From Zizania palustris (lineage: Eukaryota > Streptophyta > Magnoliopsida > Poales > Poaceae), in NCBI GenBank assembly GCA_019279435.1, contig JAAALK010000284.1, positions 17,861,294 through 17,925,293 on the forward strand: a stretch of DNA of 64,000 nucleotides. The letters run 5' to 3'. The position numbers were made by a program, and so were the translations under genes. The notes under the pieces are model-generated. The model had not been told where the DNA came from. It did not search any database and was given only the letters and a program-made list of their open reading frames with translations. Shown here in pieces: positions 47,101 to 58,394 of the stretch (position 1 is the first letter of the stretch; the number at the start of each line of letters is the position of its first letter).

Positions 47101-47656
47101 TGATCAGATTCAAGAGCTCCTTATAACAATTGTTTGAAAATGCAAACTTTGACTTAATAGCCATAATACGAGTCACGAAAGCGAGAACGCTTACGGTGGT
47201 GTGCTCATGCAATGGCTCTTCTGAAGCTCGAAGGATGTCGAAAAACTTTTGAACCTCCGGTGTTGGAGGATCCTCGGGGTTTGAATCAAACTCCGGTCGT
47301 ATAGCATCAACCATCTCATCCATCCTATCGTCAGCAACGCTATCATCTTCTTCTTCCACTACTAATACCGTTTTTTCAAGGCCTGTCTCGCCGTGAAAAG
47401 ACCAAACTTCATAACCTGGCACGAAACCATATTTGCAAATATGCAACGACAACGTCCTCTTGTCTTGCCAACGCGAATTTCTGCACTTCATGCATGGGCA
47501 CCTCGCGCTAGTGTTTGTTGTCAAAGCGAATGCACGATCAACAAATTTCTCAGCGTTGATTACCCACTCCCTCGTGTGAGCTCCACTTTTCATCCAACCA
47601 CTATACATCCACCGTCGGTCGTCCTCAGCCATTCTATATGCAAAACATTCATTCAA
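44126..47656 (-). pseudogene. TNPD-type transposase of CACTA element 2, one frameshift
   Basis: Exons are 47,656-45,109, 45,031-44,914 and 44,836-44,126, with GT-AG junctions that keep frame. Residues about 10-80 are the transposase-associated domain (CPCMKCRN). Residues about 230-600 match Transposase_21: GLATDGF near 329, WSVHDFPAYG near 421 and NIDVMHQERN near 548. Downstream follow DUF4218 (KSHDYHIIMERLLPVMFRG, within 45,812-45,109) and DUF4216 (KVVFFDCDWFDP). The first frame stops after 614 codons at KPKEKNK, because the A-run at about 45,820-45,826 has 7 A where 8 (or 5) would keep frame. Element 1 reads KPKEKKRVIR through this point. Without that change the protein would be about 1,125 residues, normal for the family. 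It is probably inactive as it stands. Confidence 0.88.
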
Positions 47657-47901
47657 TCAAGAGGCTCGCAACATACACATACCCTGGCCACCCCCCGCCT
47701 CTGCCTCCGGACAACGGAGGGGAAGTAGAGGCGGCCGGGCGGCCGGCGACGCAAGGGGAAACAGAGCCCACCGGCGACGCGATTCACCATGGCGTCCAGC
47801 GGTGACCGCCTGGACGCCTAGTCGGCGCAGGCGATGCCGTGACAACCATGGTCTATAGGAAAAGATAGGTCCTAAACCCACCCAAGAGTGACCGACAAAA
47901 C
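47657..47901. other. 5' leader of the element 2 transposase
   Basis: A short GC-rich stretch (about 47,680-47,840) lies directly upstream of the transposase ATG. It contains inverted motifs (GGCCGGGCGGCCGGC), but no TATA box is obvious. In element 1 the corresponding place is taken by LTR copy C. Confidence 0.4.
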
Positions 47902-48052
47902 GTGGTATTTATGATGAGCCATGAGTCCGAACGAAATTTCAGCAGCATAACCCCGCTGTTCTCCAATTGCACGCCTGATAGTGGTGCAATGGAGAACAAC
48001 AAGGTTATGTTACTGAAATCTCATTCAGACTCATGACTCATCATAAAACCAC
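47902..48052. repeat. Long foldback in the leader of CACTA element 2
   Basis: The arms pair over about 65 nt: GATGAGCCATGAGTCCGAAC on the left against the complement of the right arm, GATGAGTCATGAGTCTGAAT, then ATTTCAG, CATAACC, TTCTCC and TTGCA. The loop lies around ACGCCTGATAGTGG. It matches the foldback at 37,659-37,810 in element 1 in sequence, position and orientation. Confidence 0.88.
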
Positions 48053-48429
48053 GCTCTGTCGCCCACTCTGAGGCTGTCCAAAAAGGGACAATTCCGGACC
48101 TGCACATCTCACACGCATGACACGTGTGAGACATGTTGGTCCGAAACGGGTGACGCATAGGTTTCATTACACTATCTACGTTGTTGTCAAATAAAAAATT
48201 GCATACGAAAAGGAATATATATAATAAAGTATATATATATAATACTAATCACCCAATGAAATCATTAAAACTATATGCATATGTAGAATAATATAATTAG
48301 AATCATATATACATAATATCACAACATATATTGCATATGAAAATAAAACATCGCATATATATGAAACATATTTAAAAGCGTGAAACATACGTAAAATCAC
48401 ATATCTTCTAACCTTAACAACTATATGTA

Positions 48430-49071
48430 TGTGACACCATACTTATCAAGGCGTGAGCGGGGCGCGACCTAGCGCTTGGCCCGGTGCGTGGCCCGACGTG
48501 AGCAGGGCAATGAGTGTCGCACGGCCATGCTCGAGCGTGGCAAGGTTCGACGCAGAGGCAAAGAAGAGGGAGAGAGAAGAGGGAAGTCGGGGCGTCTGGA
48601 CTGAGGGGAGGAGAGGGTGGCGGCTGGAGTGAGGGGAGGAGAGGGAACTGTGCTGAGAGTGTGGGAGATAGTTTAGGGTTTGTAACTGGGCCTTGGGCCT
48701 AGTTTGTAACTGGTCTGAGTTTGACTAAAATTATATGAATAAGCTGAATTGAGCTTTAAATATATTATTATACATACTTGTATATTTGTTATTGTAATTT
48801 TAACTATATATATATATATATAGTTTTTAGTTTTGTAAGTTATATAAATTGATAAAATTGCAATTTGTTATTATATCATTATTTTTATGATGCTATATTG
48901 CTATTAGTATTTAAAATTTACTAGTTATCAATTAATATTTAGTCATAAATACTATTTTTTATATGGGCATATAAGGCGTCGCCTCGCCTTGCGCCTTACC
49001 GCTTAAGCGGTAAGGCGGTAGTCCACCGCCTCGCCTCGCCTTACCGCCTTAATAATAACTATGTGTGACAC
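48430..49071. mobile_element. Nested non-autonomous element with 8-bp target duplication (hAT-like)
   Basis: The 8-bp repeat TGTGACAC occurs at 48,430-48,437 and 49,064-49,071. Between them (626 bp) the left end CATACTTATCAAGGCG resembles the reverse complement of the right end, CATAGTTATTATTAAGGCGG. Inside the right end, the motifs GGCGTCGCCTCGCC and CCTTACCGCTTAAGCGGTAAGG make nested palindromes. An 8-bp duplication is characteristic of the hAT superfamily. No transposase is encoded. The middle is part GC-rich and part TATATA-rich. Confidence 0.8.
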
Positions 49072-49239
49072 ATATATATCATCTAACCTTAACAATTTAT
49101 GTGACACACAATTCACAAATAAAAAGTGAAAAAATAACACATGCATTAACAATTTATTTTCTAATAACACATTAACAATTTATGTGACACATAATTCACA
49201 AATATAATAAAAAGTGAAAAAAGAGCCGAAAACATTACT

Positions 49240-49700
49240 TCGTTGGACGACGAGATGGGCGGCGACGACGGGCGGCGGCGGCGACGACGGGCGGCGACGA
49301 CGAGCGGCGGCGGCGACGACTTGCTTGGGGCGGCGGCCGGAAGGGGGCGGTGACGATCGGGAGGGTAGGCGTGCGCGGCGGCGGGCGGGCGGCGGCGGGC
49401 GGGCGGGCGGCAGCGGGCGGGCTCGGGAGGAGGCGGCGCCCGCGGGAGGCGGCGGGCGGCAGCGGGCGGGCTCAGGACGAGGCGGCGCCCGCGGGAGGCG
49501 GCGGGCGGTGTGCGGCGGGCGGGCGGGCGGCGGCGGGCGGGCGGCGGCTGGCGGTGTGCGGCGGGCGGGCGGGCGGGCGGCGGGCGGGCGGCCGGCGGCG
49601 GTGGGCGGCCGGCGGCGGTGGGCGGCTGGCGGCGGCGGGCGGCCGGCGGCGGCGGCGCAGGCTGGGTGCGGGAGGAGGCGGCGGCGGGGAACGGCTACAG
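49240..49700. repeat. GGCGGGCGG low-complexity tract in the CACTA element 2 leader
   Basis: About 450 bp consist almost entirely of GGC, GGG and CGG triplet variants, with GGCGGGCGGGCGG runs and several longer imperfect internal duplications (for example GGCGGCGCCCGCGGGAGGCG twice near 49,430 and 49,480). The long plus-strand Gly/Arg/Ala frames are a by-product of composition. The G-run density would allow G-quadruplexes on the plus strand. Confidence 0.85.
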
Positions 49701-49756
49701 TGCGCGCGTACAGGGAGCTAGGGCTCCCTGTACGCGCGCGGTTGGGGAATAAATCC

Positions 49757-49972
49757 CCCTAACTTCCGTCGGCTTCAATGCTGGCCGACGGAAGTTAGGG
49801 GGATCCGAGCGGCCGCGGAAAATTCCCCGCTAACTTCTGTCGGCCACTGTCAGAAGCCGACGGAAGTTAATTTAACTTCCGTCGGCTCGTGGAGGCCGAC
49901 GGAAGTTAATTAACTTCCGTCGGCTTGCCCAAAAGCCGACGGAAGTTAATTAGGCCGACGGAAGTTTATCAG
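49757..49972. repeat. Subterminal repeats of CACTA element 2, right end
   Basis: Pairs of AACTTCCGTCGGC and GCCGACGGAAGTT, several separated by short loops (for example TTGCCCAAAA), fill the last 215 bp before the right terminus. Most copies are perfect. Confidence 0.9.
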
Positions 49973-49987
49973 TTTCCTGTAGTGATG

Positions 49988-50880
49988 ATACATATCAACT
50001 TTTTCTTAGGCCAGAATATCGATTTTGGGACCTTATAGTTCATGGTTAACCTCACGAGATCCTATCCTCTCTGAGGATCATATTGGATCTACTATCGACT
50101 AGAAAGTCTTGATCAAGATCAGCCAAAACCGAGTCAAATACAATTTTTATACATCAATCGAGAAGGAACATGCTTGGTTGCCATGGTCGATTCTCTCCTC
50201 CTGATCTTGCATTGCATGATTCTAACTCCAAAACCAAATCGATTAGCAACACTAGGAGCTCTTCTCTGCCTCGAGAAATCTAGTGATCAAAGATCTACAA
50301 AAAGCACAATGCTGACCACTCAAGGAAAGCCGACAAGTACAATGATACACACTAGATTGAAGAACATCACCACTCGACCGAAGTACATAAGCAAGGACTC
50401 CATCACCAAGTTTGCATAATATTGGAGAAAATTTTGCACGTGAGGATAGGAGACCACTTGACAACAAAATACGATGGGATCAATTACCCTACTAGATACT
50501 TTGCCACCATTACTTATTAAATGATGTGTCACCACTATAACAATATAGAAGATTAAATCATGGTGACTATCGTAGCAATCTCACAACATGATGCCCAAAC
50601 AAAACCCACTCGGGCTCTAAGCAAGGCTAGAAGTAGTTAGACATTAACAAGTAAGAGCTTGACTCATCTAGTCCAAGGAGATACTTATGAATGAATCAGT
50701 CAAGACCTTTGGATGGACATCGATGCCAAGTGGAAAGAATGACAACAATGAACACCATAGAAGGGGCGACGAACATGGAAGGTTCAACCTCCACCACTAT
50801 GACGCTCCTCAACATTATGACAACCATAACCAAGGTAGTTAGAACAATTAGTTCTTGTGAGGCATTTTACCTTTGAAAAA
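49988..50880. other. Intergenic DNA, no gene seen
   Basis: Short open frames on both strands show no domain or splice pattern. No terminal repeats were recognised. Confidence 0.45.
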
Positions 50881-53290
50881 GTCCACCATATCGAAGTAGG
50901 GTATTATGTTTTACAATAGCATGAACCTGTCTAAAGTCCCCCCATGTCCATCTTCTCATTGGAATGAGCGATCACTACTCTCTGCTCCATGGTCAAACTC
51001 ATAAAGGGGTCCCCTAGATTATTGCTAATAGTGTTCTCACATTGACAATGTTCGTTCCACACCATCCAATAAATAAAATAAAATTTTCAAAGTAAGCTTG
51101 ACGAATTCACTTTTGGCATTCTCTTACGGTAATCACCAACAGGTTGCCAAATCCAATTAGTTCATCGTCTTAACTTCAATGTGCAGGCGATGACAAACTA
51201 AGTCCCATAGTTGGTGGGTGAAGGATCGAGAGAGGAATAGATGAGAGCATGTCTATGGTAGCACTATGTGAGGGAAACATTTTTTATTAGGCCATCCTTT
51301 CTTCGTGAGGTTGTCAGTTGTATGACATCTTTCACAAAGAGACAAACATTAAGAATTTGCATTTACTCAAAGATTTTGATTTCCATAATAATTTGGCATA
51401 AAGAGACCGTGGGCTGCCTACAAAGAACATTATACAGAAGTAGATGAGTAAGTACTTTCTGAACAAAACTTCTACAAGATTGAATTAGGGATGCCTTGCT
51501 ATAGTTGAATATAAGTTATCAGGTCACATAGTTGTAGAAATTTTCCAAGGGATTGAATAGACAATCCTCCTGAATGTCTTGCAACCATTGATTATTTGTA
51601 GTGCACTTGAAACTGAGAGGTGACATTCCCATAAAGGAGAAAAGAGTAGACATTATGCTAGAAATTAATCCCCATGCATGCAAGGATCCATCCAAAAGGA
51701 TGTCCTACTGCCATCCCCTATAGTGATGCAAGTTACAGCATTGAAACAAGCCAAGAGAATTAGGTCTTTAGATAGGGGTTGTGATGGCTAAGGGCATTCT
51801 GGTTTCATCCACCATAACAAAGACTATCTTAGTCACAACTCCAAACCCGTCAAATCTAGGTTTTTGAGACCCAAACCACTAGTCTCTTAAGACACGCAAA
51901 TTTTATTCCAAGCAACCAAACAATGCCTAGCATTTATCTTCATCTCCCCTTTCCATAGGAAAGCTCTGCTCTTACACTCAATAATTTTGATAGACCACTT
52001 TAGAAGTTCCATCATAATAAGTAGGTAGATAAGGAGAGACATGAGTACTGATTTGCTATTTATTTGTTGAATACATAAGATGTTTTGTTATTCTATTTGA
52101 TAGAAGCACACTTTTTTGTCAAAACATACTTCAATTACATGCTTTAAATGTTAGTGCAGATATTCAATGTTTTTTTGCCTTACATGATACGATTAACAAC
52201 AATGTTAAATTTCTATTTAACAGGGAAGACAAGTTTGTAGATTTCATATTCTGACATATGTTGTTGAATGCTATGAATGTAAAAAATGGCGTATTATTCC
52301 AAAAAAATATGAATTTGAAACAATCCGCGCGATCAACCTCTCAAAGTTATGGTTTTGTAGTAGAAAACCTGATTGCTCATGTGAGCAGACTGAAGATATT
52401 AAGTATGACACTAGTCGTATTTGGTTCTTAGACATGTCCAACATCCCTAAGCCTCCACCGTAGACAAAGAGGCTAGTGATCATGAGACAAGATATCTATC
52501 CAAGATGGACACCTACTATGTCATGTCAAATGGGAAGCGTACAAGGAGCCACTATGGTGTGGAAAAGTTTCTAAAGGAAAATCCACGGTACAATGATACA
52601 ATGTCACCTCAAGCTTCAGTTTTTTGCACCTAAGATTGTTAAAGAGAATGTTGCTATGAGTGCAATGTGGCGAAGTCTGAGATGGAAGGGTGCAAGGAGG
52701 AGAACAAGACGGGTGTACAAGGTACCAACATCAACTGATTAATTACCATGGAACCTCTGAACTCTACATTTGCCATAGTACTTTTGGTGATGCCAAACTT
52801 TGGATGTTATGGGAGCAGCCTCCTTAAAAAACATGTGTTTTTTGTTCCTTGTTTACTTTTAGAAGTTATGTTATGTTTTACCTTTTCTTTTGTGTGTCAA
52901 ACCTTTGCAATTCATATTGAGCATTGTGAAATGCTAGAACTATTCTCATGTGGTGATTTTGGATATTTGTTACACATGCAACATGTGTTTAGGATATAGT
53001 TTTGATCCACCGTGGATGCATTTATTTTAATACTGAACATAGGTCATCCAAAAAGGTATCATGGTTGGGCTTGACGTGACTACTTATATTTTTAGAGAAA
53101 ATATATAGAATGATGTGTACTCGAGGAGCCCTCCTAAATATCAAAGTAGAGTACAATATCAATTATCCAATAATATTGGATTTTAAAGATTTTGTAGACA
53201 CCAAAACAAGGTGGCAAAAACATGTTGATGAGGAGTCATCCCCAAGTTATGCAACCTATTTTCAAGTCTAATTCATTTGCATCAACCAAA
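50860..53290. repeat. Duplicated segment, copy 1
   Basis: From about 50,875 (GTCCACCATATCGAAGTAGG) to about 53,210 this segment matches the one at about 61,085-63,775 in the same order and orientation. Shared landmarks are ACATGAACCTGTCTAAA (copy 2 GCATGAACCTAGATAAA), the stretch around TTCTCTTACGGTAATCACCA, the MBD exon, and CAAAGTAGAGTACAATATC near the end. Copy 1 has extra sequence in places (for example around 51,000-51,050 and 51,220-51,310). Confidence 0.88.
52223..52741 (+). pseudogene. CW zinc finger / methyl-CpG-binding-like protein, broken copy
   Basis: After a splice-acceptor-like TTTAACAG the frame reads on through a CW-type zinc finger (ECYECKKWRIIP, then WFCSRKPDCSCEQTEDIKYD) to IPKPPP. 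There a TAG replaces the glutamate-type codon of the other copy. Downstream, a 2-nt difference near 52,490 shifts the frame, and further indels occur near 52,605-52,630. The region corresponding to the MBD-like domain (DTYYVMSNGKRTRSHYGVEK) is still recognisable in pieces. No start codon exon was found. It is a pseudogene relative to copy 2 at 62,858-63,376. Confidence 0.82.
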
Positions 53291-53440
53291 CGACCGAAAT
53301 CCAGAAAACTAGATTGTAGAAATATATTGAGAGAATGCATACCTATCTGCTACACTCTGTAGTATCATCGATTTGCTATGATATGGAGGGATTTTTACCC
53401 TTTCTTTTCTCATCCAAAGCCTACGAGAGCTATTCTACAT

Positions 53441-54605
53441 TATTGTGGACCTTCAATTATATTGAGCTTTCAGCCAACTTCTGGCCTCCAAAAGCTGAAA
53501 GCTCAAACAAACAACTAGCTTCTGGTGAGATTCTTTCATTTTTCAAAAGCTCTGAAAAGCTATGTTTCAATGGAAAGCTGAAAAGCAGCAAAAAGTGAGC
53601 TTCTGGTGAGCTTTTGGGTTAATTACCCGCCTGCCACCGCTAAAGTGCGCCGAACCATTTTTTCTATTTTCCTCCCGTGAAACCATATTCCCACTTCTTC
53701 CCATCTGACTGCCGCCACCAACCGCCCTCCCTCCGCACCGCGCCTCCCGGTGTCGTCCCCTCCGTGCCGCGCCATCCTCCCCCGCACAGCCGCGCCTCCC
53801 CGCCTCCCGACGCCGTACTCCTCTGCGTCGCTATTCCCGGCCTCCCGACGCCATCCTCCCCCACGTCGCCCTCCTCCGCGCCGCTAGTCTTGGCCTCCCG
53901 ACGCCGTCCACCTCCACGTCATGCCTCTCGGCACCGTCCTCCTCCACGCACCATCCTCCCCCACGTCATCCTCCTCTGCGCCGCTAGTCTCAGCCTCCTG
54001 AGGCCGTCCACCTCCGTGTCGCCCCTCCCGACGCCGTCCTCCACACACCATCCTCCCCCGCATCATCCTCCTCTGCACCGCTAGTCTCGTCCTCCTGATG
54101 CCATGAAGCCAAGGAGGAGAAGTGCTTGTCACTGAAAGCCGAGCCAGCCGGGGGGACCTTGTCATCGGAAGTCGACCTCGTCGTAGATCTAGAGCAGATG
54201 AGGTTTGTTCCCCGCTGGTCACCGGTAGCTGAAGCTATGTATTAGTGTGTATCAGTGAGCTAAATTTATAATTTTATAGGTAGAATTTCCACTATTTGAT
54301 TGTATCAGCGTGTTCGTTATTTAGTACATTTTTATTGTTCTTGTCTAGTTATGAAATTGTAACAGTAGTAAACTATAAATTCTTTGAACATGCTTGGCAA
54401 CTGATGTTTGATATCTTCATGATATGGATCCTACATTTATTCTTAAATGGCAGTATTTTTCAACATGGTTCAATTATAGTCTATAGAAGCTGGGTTGCCA
54501 AACGGATCTTAGCTTTCTGAAAGCTAGCTTTTAGAAAGCCAACAATCAAGGATCAAAAGCCAAAAGCTAGCTTTTGGAAAGCAAAAGCTCAAACAAACAG
54601 AGCCT
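53441..54605. repeat. hAT-like inverted-repeat element with CT-rich tandem core (first of two)
   Basis: Both ends are rich in AAAGCTCAAACAAACA, CTAGCTTT and AAGCCAAAAGC. The right end (about 54,488-54,604, finishing AAGCTCAAACAAACAGAGCC) is closely related to the right end of the neighbouring element at about 55,050-55,172. The core (about 53,690-54,110) is a C-rich tract with imperfect repeats of about 100 bp containing CCGCTAGTCT. Open frames in the core are compositional. Confidence 0.6.
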
Positions 54606-54607
54606 TA

Positions 54608-55175
54608 TTAAGGTTTTGTTTGTTTGGGCTTTCCAGTAGCTTTCCACCCTGGAAAGTCAAAAGCTCAAACAAACAGCCAATTTCTAGGCCGAGTTTTCCA
54701 AAAGCCAAAAGCCACAGAAGCTATGATTACATAGAAAGCCCAGAAGCAGTGAAATATGAGCTTTCCATCTCCATCTGTGCTATCTCCCTATCCTTCGGTC
54801 ATTCGGCGTCGCCCTGCCCTTCCCCACCGCCCCCCGGCCGGCCCCGTCGCCCTGTATGGCATCGCCCCACCCTTCCCCATCACCCCGTACAACATCGCCC
54901 AACTTGGCATCACCGTCGCCCGGCCCCGCTGCCCCTTCCGGCATCGCCATTGCCCGACCTCCCTACCCCATCTGGCACAGCCGTGTCCCACCCTCGTGGC
55001 GACATTCTGTGGACTCCACATAACAGTCACTCCATCCCACAATTCCAAAAGCTAGGTTGCCAAATGGTATTAGCTTTCCAAAAACTAGCTTTCAGAAAGC
55101 TACCCTTCTAAGTTGCAAAAGCCAAAAACCAGCTTTCTGGAAAGCTTGAAAAGCTAAAGCTCAAATAAACAGGGA
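54608..55175. repeat. hAT-like inverted-repeat element with GC-rich core (second of two)
   Basis: The left end (TGTTTGTTTGGGCTTTCCAG, about 54,618) matches loosely the reverse complement of the right end (TGTTTATTTGAGCTTTAGCT, about 55,152-55,171). The core (about 54,800-55,020) is GC-rich and rich in CATCGCC and CCCCGTC motifs. It sits directly after the related element. The exact termini and target duplication are not clear. Confidence 0.6.
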
Positions 55176-57113
55176 GTCGTTCTCAAAAAGTAGGGAGGAT
55201 AGATGAGAATTTAGAGAGCACCTCTTTTTAGGAGTCTTTTAAAATATCTATTAAGACTAATTTTTAAGTTATAATCTCTAAAATTTAGGGAGTATATATC
55301 TTTATAGCATCTCTTGGAAATGTTCTTAAGCCTGACCATTGTCGTGATTTCGACCGATGGCATTGCTCTGGGTTCCATGCCATAGCCTCCTATCACATCA
55401 AATCCCCTCCCACCGGCCACCACCTTGCCATCGAGCTTGGCCTTATCACCGACACCAGTCTTGGCCCCCTTGGCACCCTTTCTCTAGGTCTGCCCCGATC
55501 ACACCCTCTTATGTTTCATGGATTGATCTTTTCATGTGTCTTAGGGGTTTCCCCTACTGATCCACTTGGCATATCTAGTGACGATGGTTGATTTTGGTGG
55601 TGACCATATTATGGTTAGTTGTCGATTCGGTTGATCTAGCTTGCTTGAGAAATTGTGTGACATGCATGTTGCACCTTATAAAAAAATGTTGGCTGCCATG
55701 CTTGTGGATGGAATCAGAGTTCAGAATAGGGTTTCGTCTTTTCACGATTTCACTAATAGGTTTATCAAGTTTTATTTTTACTGTTAGCATACATAATATA
55801 GAGCCTTAATATATCTGATGAACTAAATTTTTGCTTGTTACCATACATAATATAGGCATATTGCTTTGAACTATTGTGCATATCTGAGGTCTATTTGTTG
55901 GCAATAGGGTGTTTAGGAGCTCTAAAGATCAGGTTTGGAATCTAAAAGGTATGAACAAAAGAATCAAGGATTGTGGAATCCATCCAATAAAAAAAGATAG
56001 ATCTTTCGACTGAAACCTAAGAGCTAATAGGATACACCATTAGTACTTTTCCAATCGGCTTCCTGACCAGAGAAAGCTGGAAGTTGAACTAAATAGGTTC
56101 CAGGGACAACCAACTTTTTTAAAAGCAACAACTTTTTCGTAGTATAAACTAAAAGTTAGGGGACCCTGGTTTTCACGGCTTCTCAGTTCAACTTTGAACG
56201 AAAATTATCCACTATGCCATTACAACATATCGGTTCATGTAAAATTTAAAAAGATACAATTTTAGTAAAATGTATCATTTTAGTGTAATTCAAAAATATA
56301 TAATTTCAGTATAAAAATTATAACATTTCATGATTTACATGCAAAATTGAATATTAATAATGTAACCAAACATCAGGAGCTACGAAAACATAAATCCACA
56401 GTTATTTCAATCAAATAGTTTTTCAACTTTTACATAGCTCACAACTTATAGCTCACAACAATTTTTTTTTAAATCTTTATCTCAACTAAACATAAACAAT
56501 TTGGAAAAAAACATTTTCATCATTCAGTACTCATCCTACAAGTGGGATTTTGAGCGTGGACTACATATGCTTATAAAAAATAGTAGCGGCCTTTGTTATT
56601 TCTATTTTCTTGTGGGAAGTTGTTCTGCAATTAACATGTCTTTTTGATATGTCTGTGCTTGTTGCGCCTCATATAAATAAAATTTGGATTTCAAATGTTT
56701 ATTCTAGGATCAAAAGTATTTTACGTGATATACAATAGTAATAAAGGGTATGGGTTTCCATCTTCTTTCAATAGAGAAAACGAGGTTCCACAGATTTGAT
56801 TGGCATGTATGCAGTCCAATGTTAAGTGTCATAAATGGCGCAAGGTTGCAACAAAAGATTAATTTGAGACAATTCATGAGAACTTCCAAGAGTTGATTAT
56901 CAATAAAGTCGAGTCGCCGTCTCTTGAAAATTGAAACATTTGTTAGCAGACAATAGACTCTAGAATCTGCATGTTGTAAGTAATGGGCAGCGAATCATTG
57001 GCCTGTATCTCTCTCCATTGGCATCTGTTGTCTTCATCCCTGCTGTATCTAAAGCTAATAAAACCTCCTCTTTACGTATGAACTAAGTTAGAGCAAAGTA
57101 CAAGGGTTATGCA
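55176..57113. other. Intergenic DNA, no gene seen
   Basis: Open frames here, including 55,357-55,809, carry no recognisable domain. A short AT-rich region at about 56,220-56,400 contains several ATAATTTCAGTA/TACAATTTTAGTA motifs that may be an old MITE. Confidence 0.45.
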
Positions 57114-57745
57114 TATCAGTGATATGACCCCGGGGTACTTCCCGAGTGCATTTATGATGACCGAGTGGAAGAAGGGATCACAAGATAAAACATTAAAGAT
57201 GACCTAATGGTGTTTAGATTACCCAATAGTCAAAGAAGCAGTCAAAAGTCTAAAGGCTCCCAAGTCTCGCACTCGGGAGGTAAGCCCGACTACAAGCATT
57301 CGAACAATCACAGTCAATAGCCAGAACTCCTCATTGATTATAATAAAAATTTTGCATGTAATTATCCAATCAATACATCATATAACACCTGAGTTTATAA
57401 CCCACGTTTTGCCCATTTTCTCTATTATAAATGGTTATTAGCGCATAAAACCTAAAGTGTAACCCCTGATACCTCTAGTATATATAGGGATCAAGGGAAC
57501 CTCTTATAGTCACGTTTTAGAGATGTACACAAGTTTTCATATGCTTAAGGTCATTTGAAAGCCCTTGAGCTCATATTAAAAACACGTGAGTAGGGTTATT
57601 ATCTTTCGGGAGGCCCGAACCTATTTAAAACCATTGTATCTCTTGTTTTGAGATAACCATTGAGATTCATCCATAAACTTTCCCTTACACCTAACTAAAT
57701 CACTTGTGTGGGTAACCCCATAATACACTGTTGTTCTTACACAAT
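57114..57745 (+). repeat. LTR-like remnant
   Basis: It starts near TGATATGACCCCGGGGTAC and contains a TATA box (AGTATATATAGGGATC, about 57,478) followed by CTTTCCCTTACACCTAACT and GGGTAACCCC near the 3' part. The order of features parallels the better-defined solo LTR at 61,114-61,692 (TGTCAGGGATATGAC, TATATAAAGGGG, TTCCCTTACACAT, GGGTACCCC). I did not find a flanking target duplication, so the ends are approximate. Confidence 0.5.
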
Positions 57746-58394
57746 GACAAGGCAGTATAAAGTTCTTATTAATTTTTAAATATGTGCTAGCTAAGAACAA
57801 GTTCACATCTTGTTCTAGTTTCTTTGCTCAGCTCTGCATAATTGATCCTTGAAATGGTGTAAATGGTTCCCACTCTCTTTTAGCTTGTTCTTGATTGTGT
57901 ATAAACTCTTATGTTAATGATTTATTGGGTTGATCCGTATAACCTTTTCATTCTTGTCCATTATGTAATGTCTCTTGGAAAAACTTTGAGTTGGTTGATA
58001 TGGGCCATTGTTAATTTCACAATTACAATAAGTTTTAAGCATATCCTATGCTTGCACACATCTCACAGGTTTTCTTTTTTTTAATATTTTTGCAAATATA
58101 TCTCATTAGAAAGCAGCATTGTCCACTATATTTGATATCGTAGGAATTTTGGATATGGTTTTTGTTTAACAGTACTCCTATATAACATCTAAAGGACATT
58201 AGCCAATAACCACCATGCATCAACAAAATCTAACACTAGATCAAGAACGACGATGACGATGACAGATAAGGGTTGGGAAAAGAATTGTTGTATGAGGTTC
58301 AACAAGTTACAAATGTATCTTTTGAAACCATTAAAGTTCACTAGCATTGTCGATGTTAATTCTTTGGAATAATTGGATCAATGCAGTTGAAATT
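57746..58394. other. Intergenic DNA, no gene seen
   Basis: Nothing recognisable beyond short open frames on the minus strand. Confidence 0.45.

Larger units (their letters stand above)
40912..49987 (-). mobile_element. CACTA (En/Spm) transposon 2, nearly complete
   Basis: The element spans 40,915-49,984 (9,070 bp). The left terminus is CACTACAACAAAACAGG and the right, inverted, is CACTACAGGAAACTG. A perfect 3-bp target duplication ATG flanks it (40,912-40,914 and 49,985-49,987). It contains the two-gene set of plant CACTA elements on the minus strand: a TNPD-type transposase (47,656-44,126) and a TNPA-like gene (44,014-41,626). Dense, well-preserved subterminal repeats lie at both ends. A 626-bp element is nested in the leader (48,438-49,063). 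Compared with element 1 it is much less mutated, so it inserted more recently or was mobile later. Confidence 0.95.

Noticed and set aside
49214..49762. A 182-codon plus-strand open frame rich in Gly, Arg and Ala
   Set aside because: It lies in the GGCGGGCGG tract; all three frames are open for the same reason and none has a domain.
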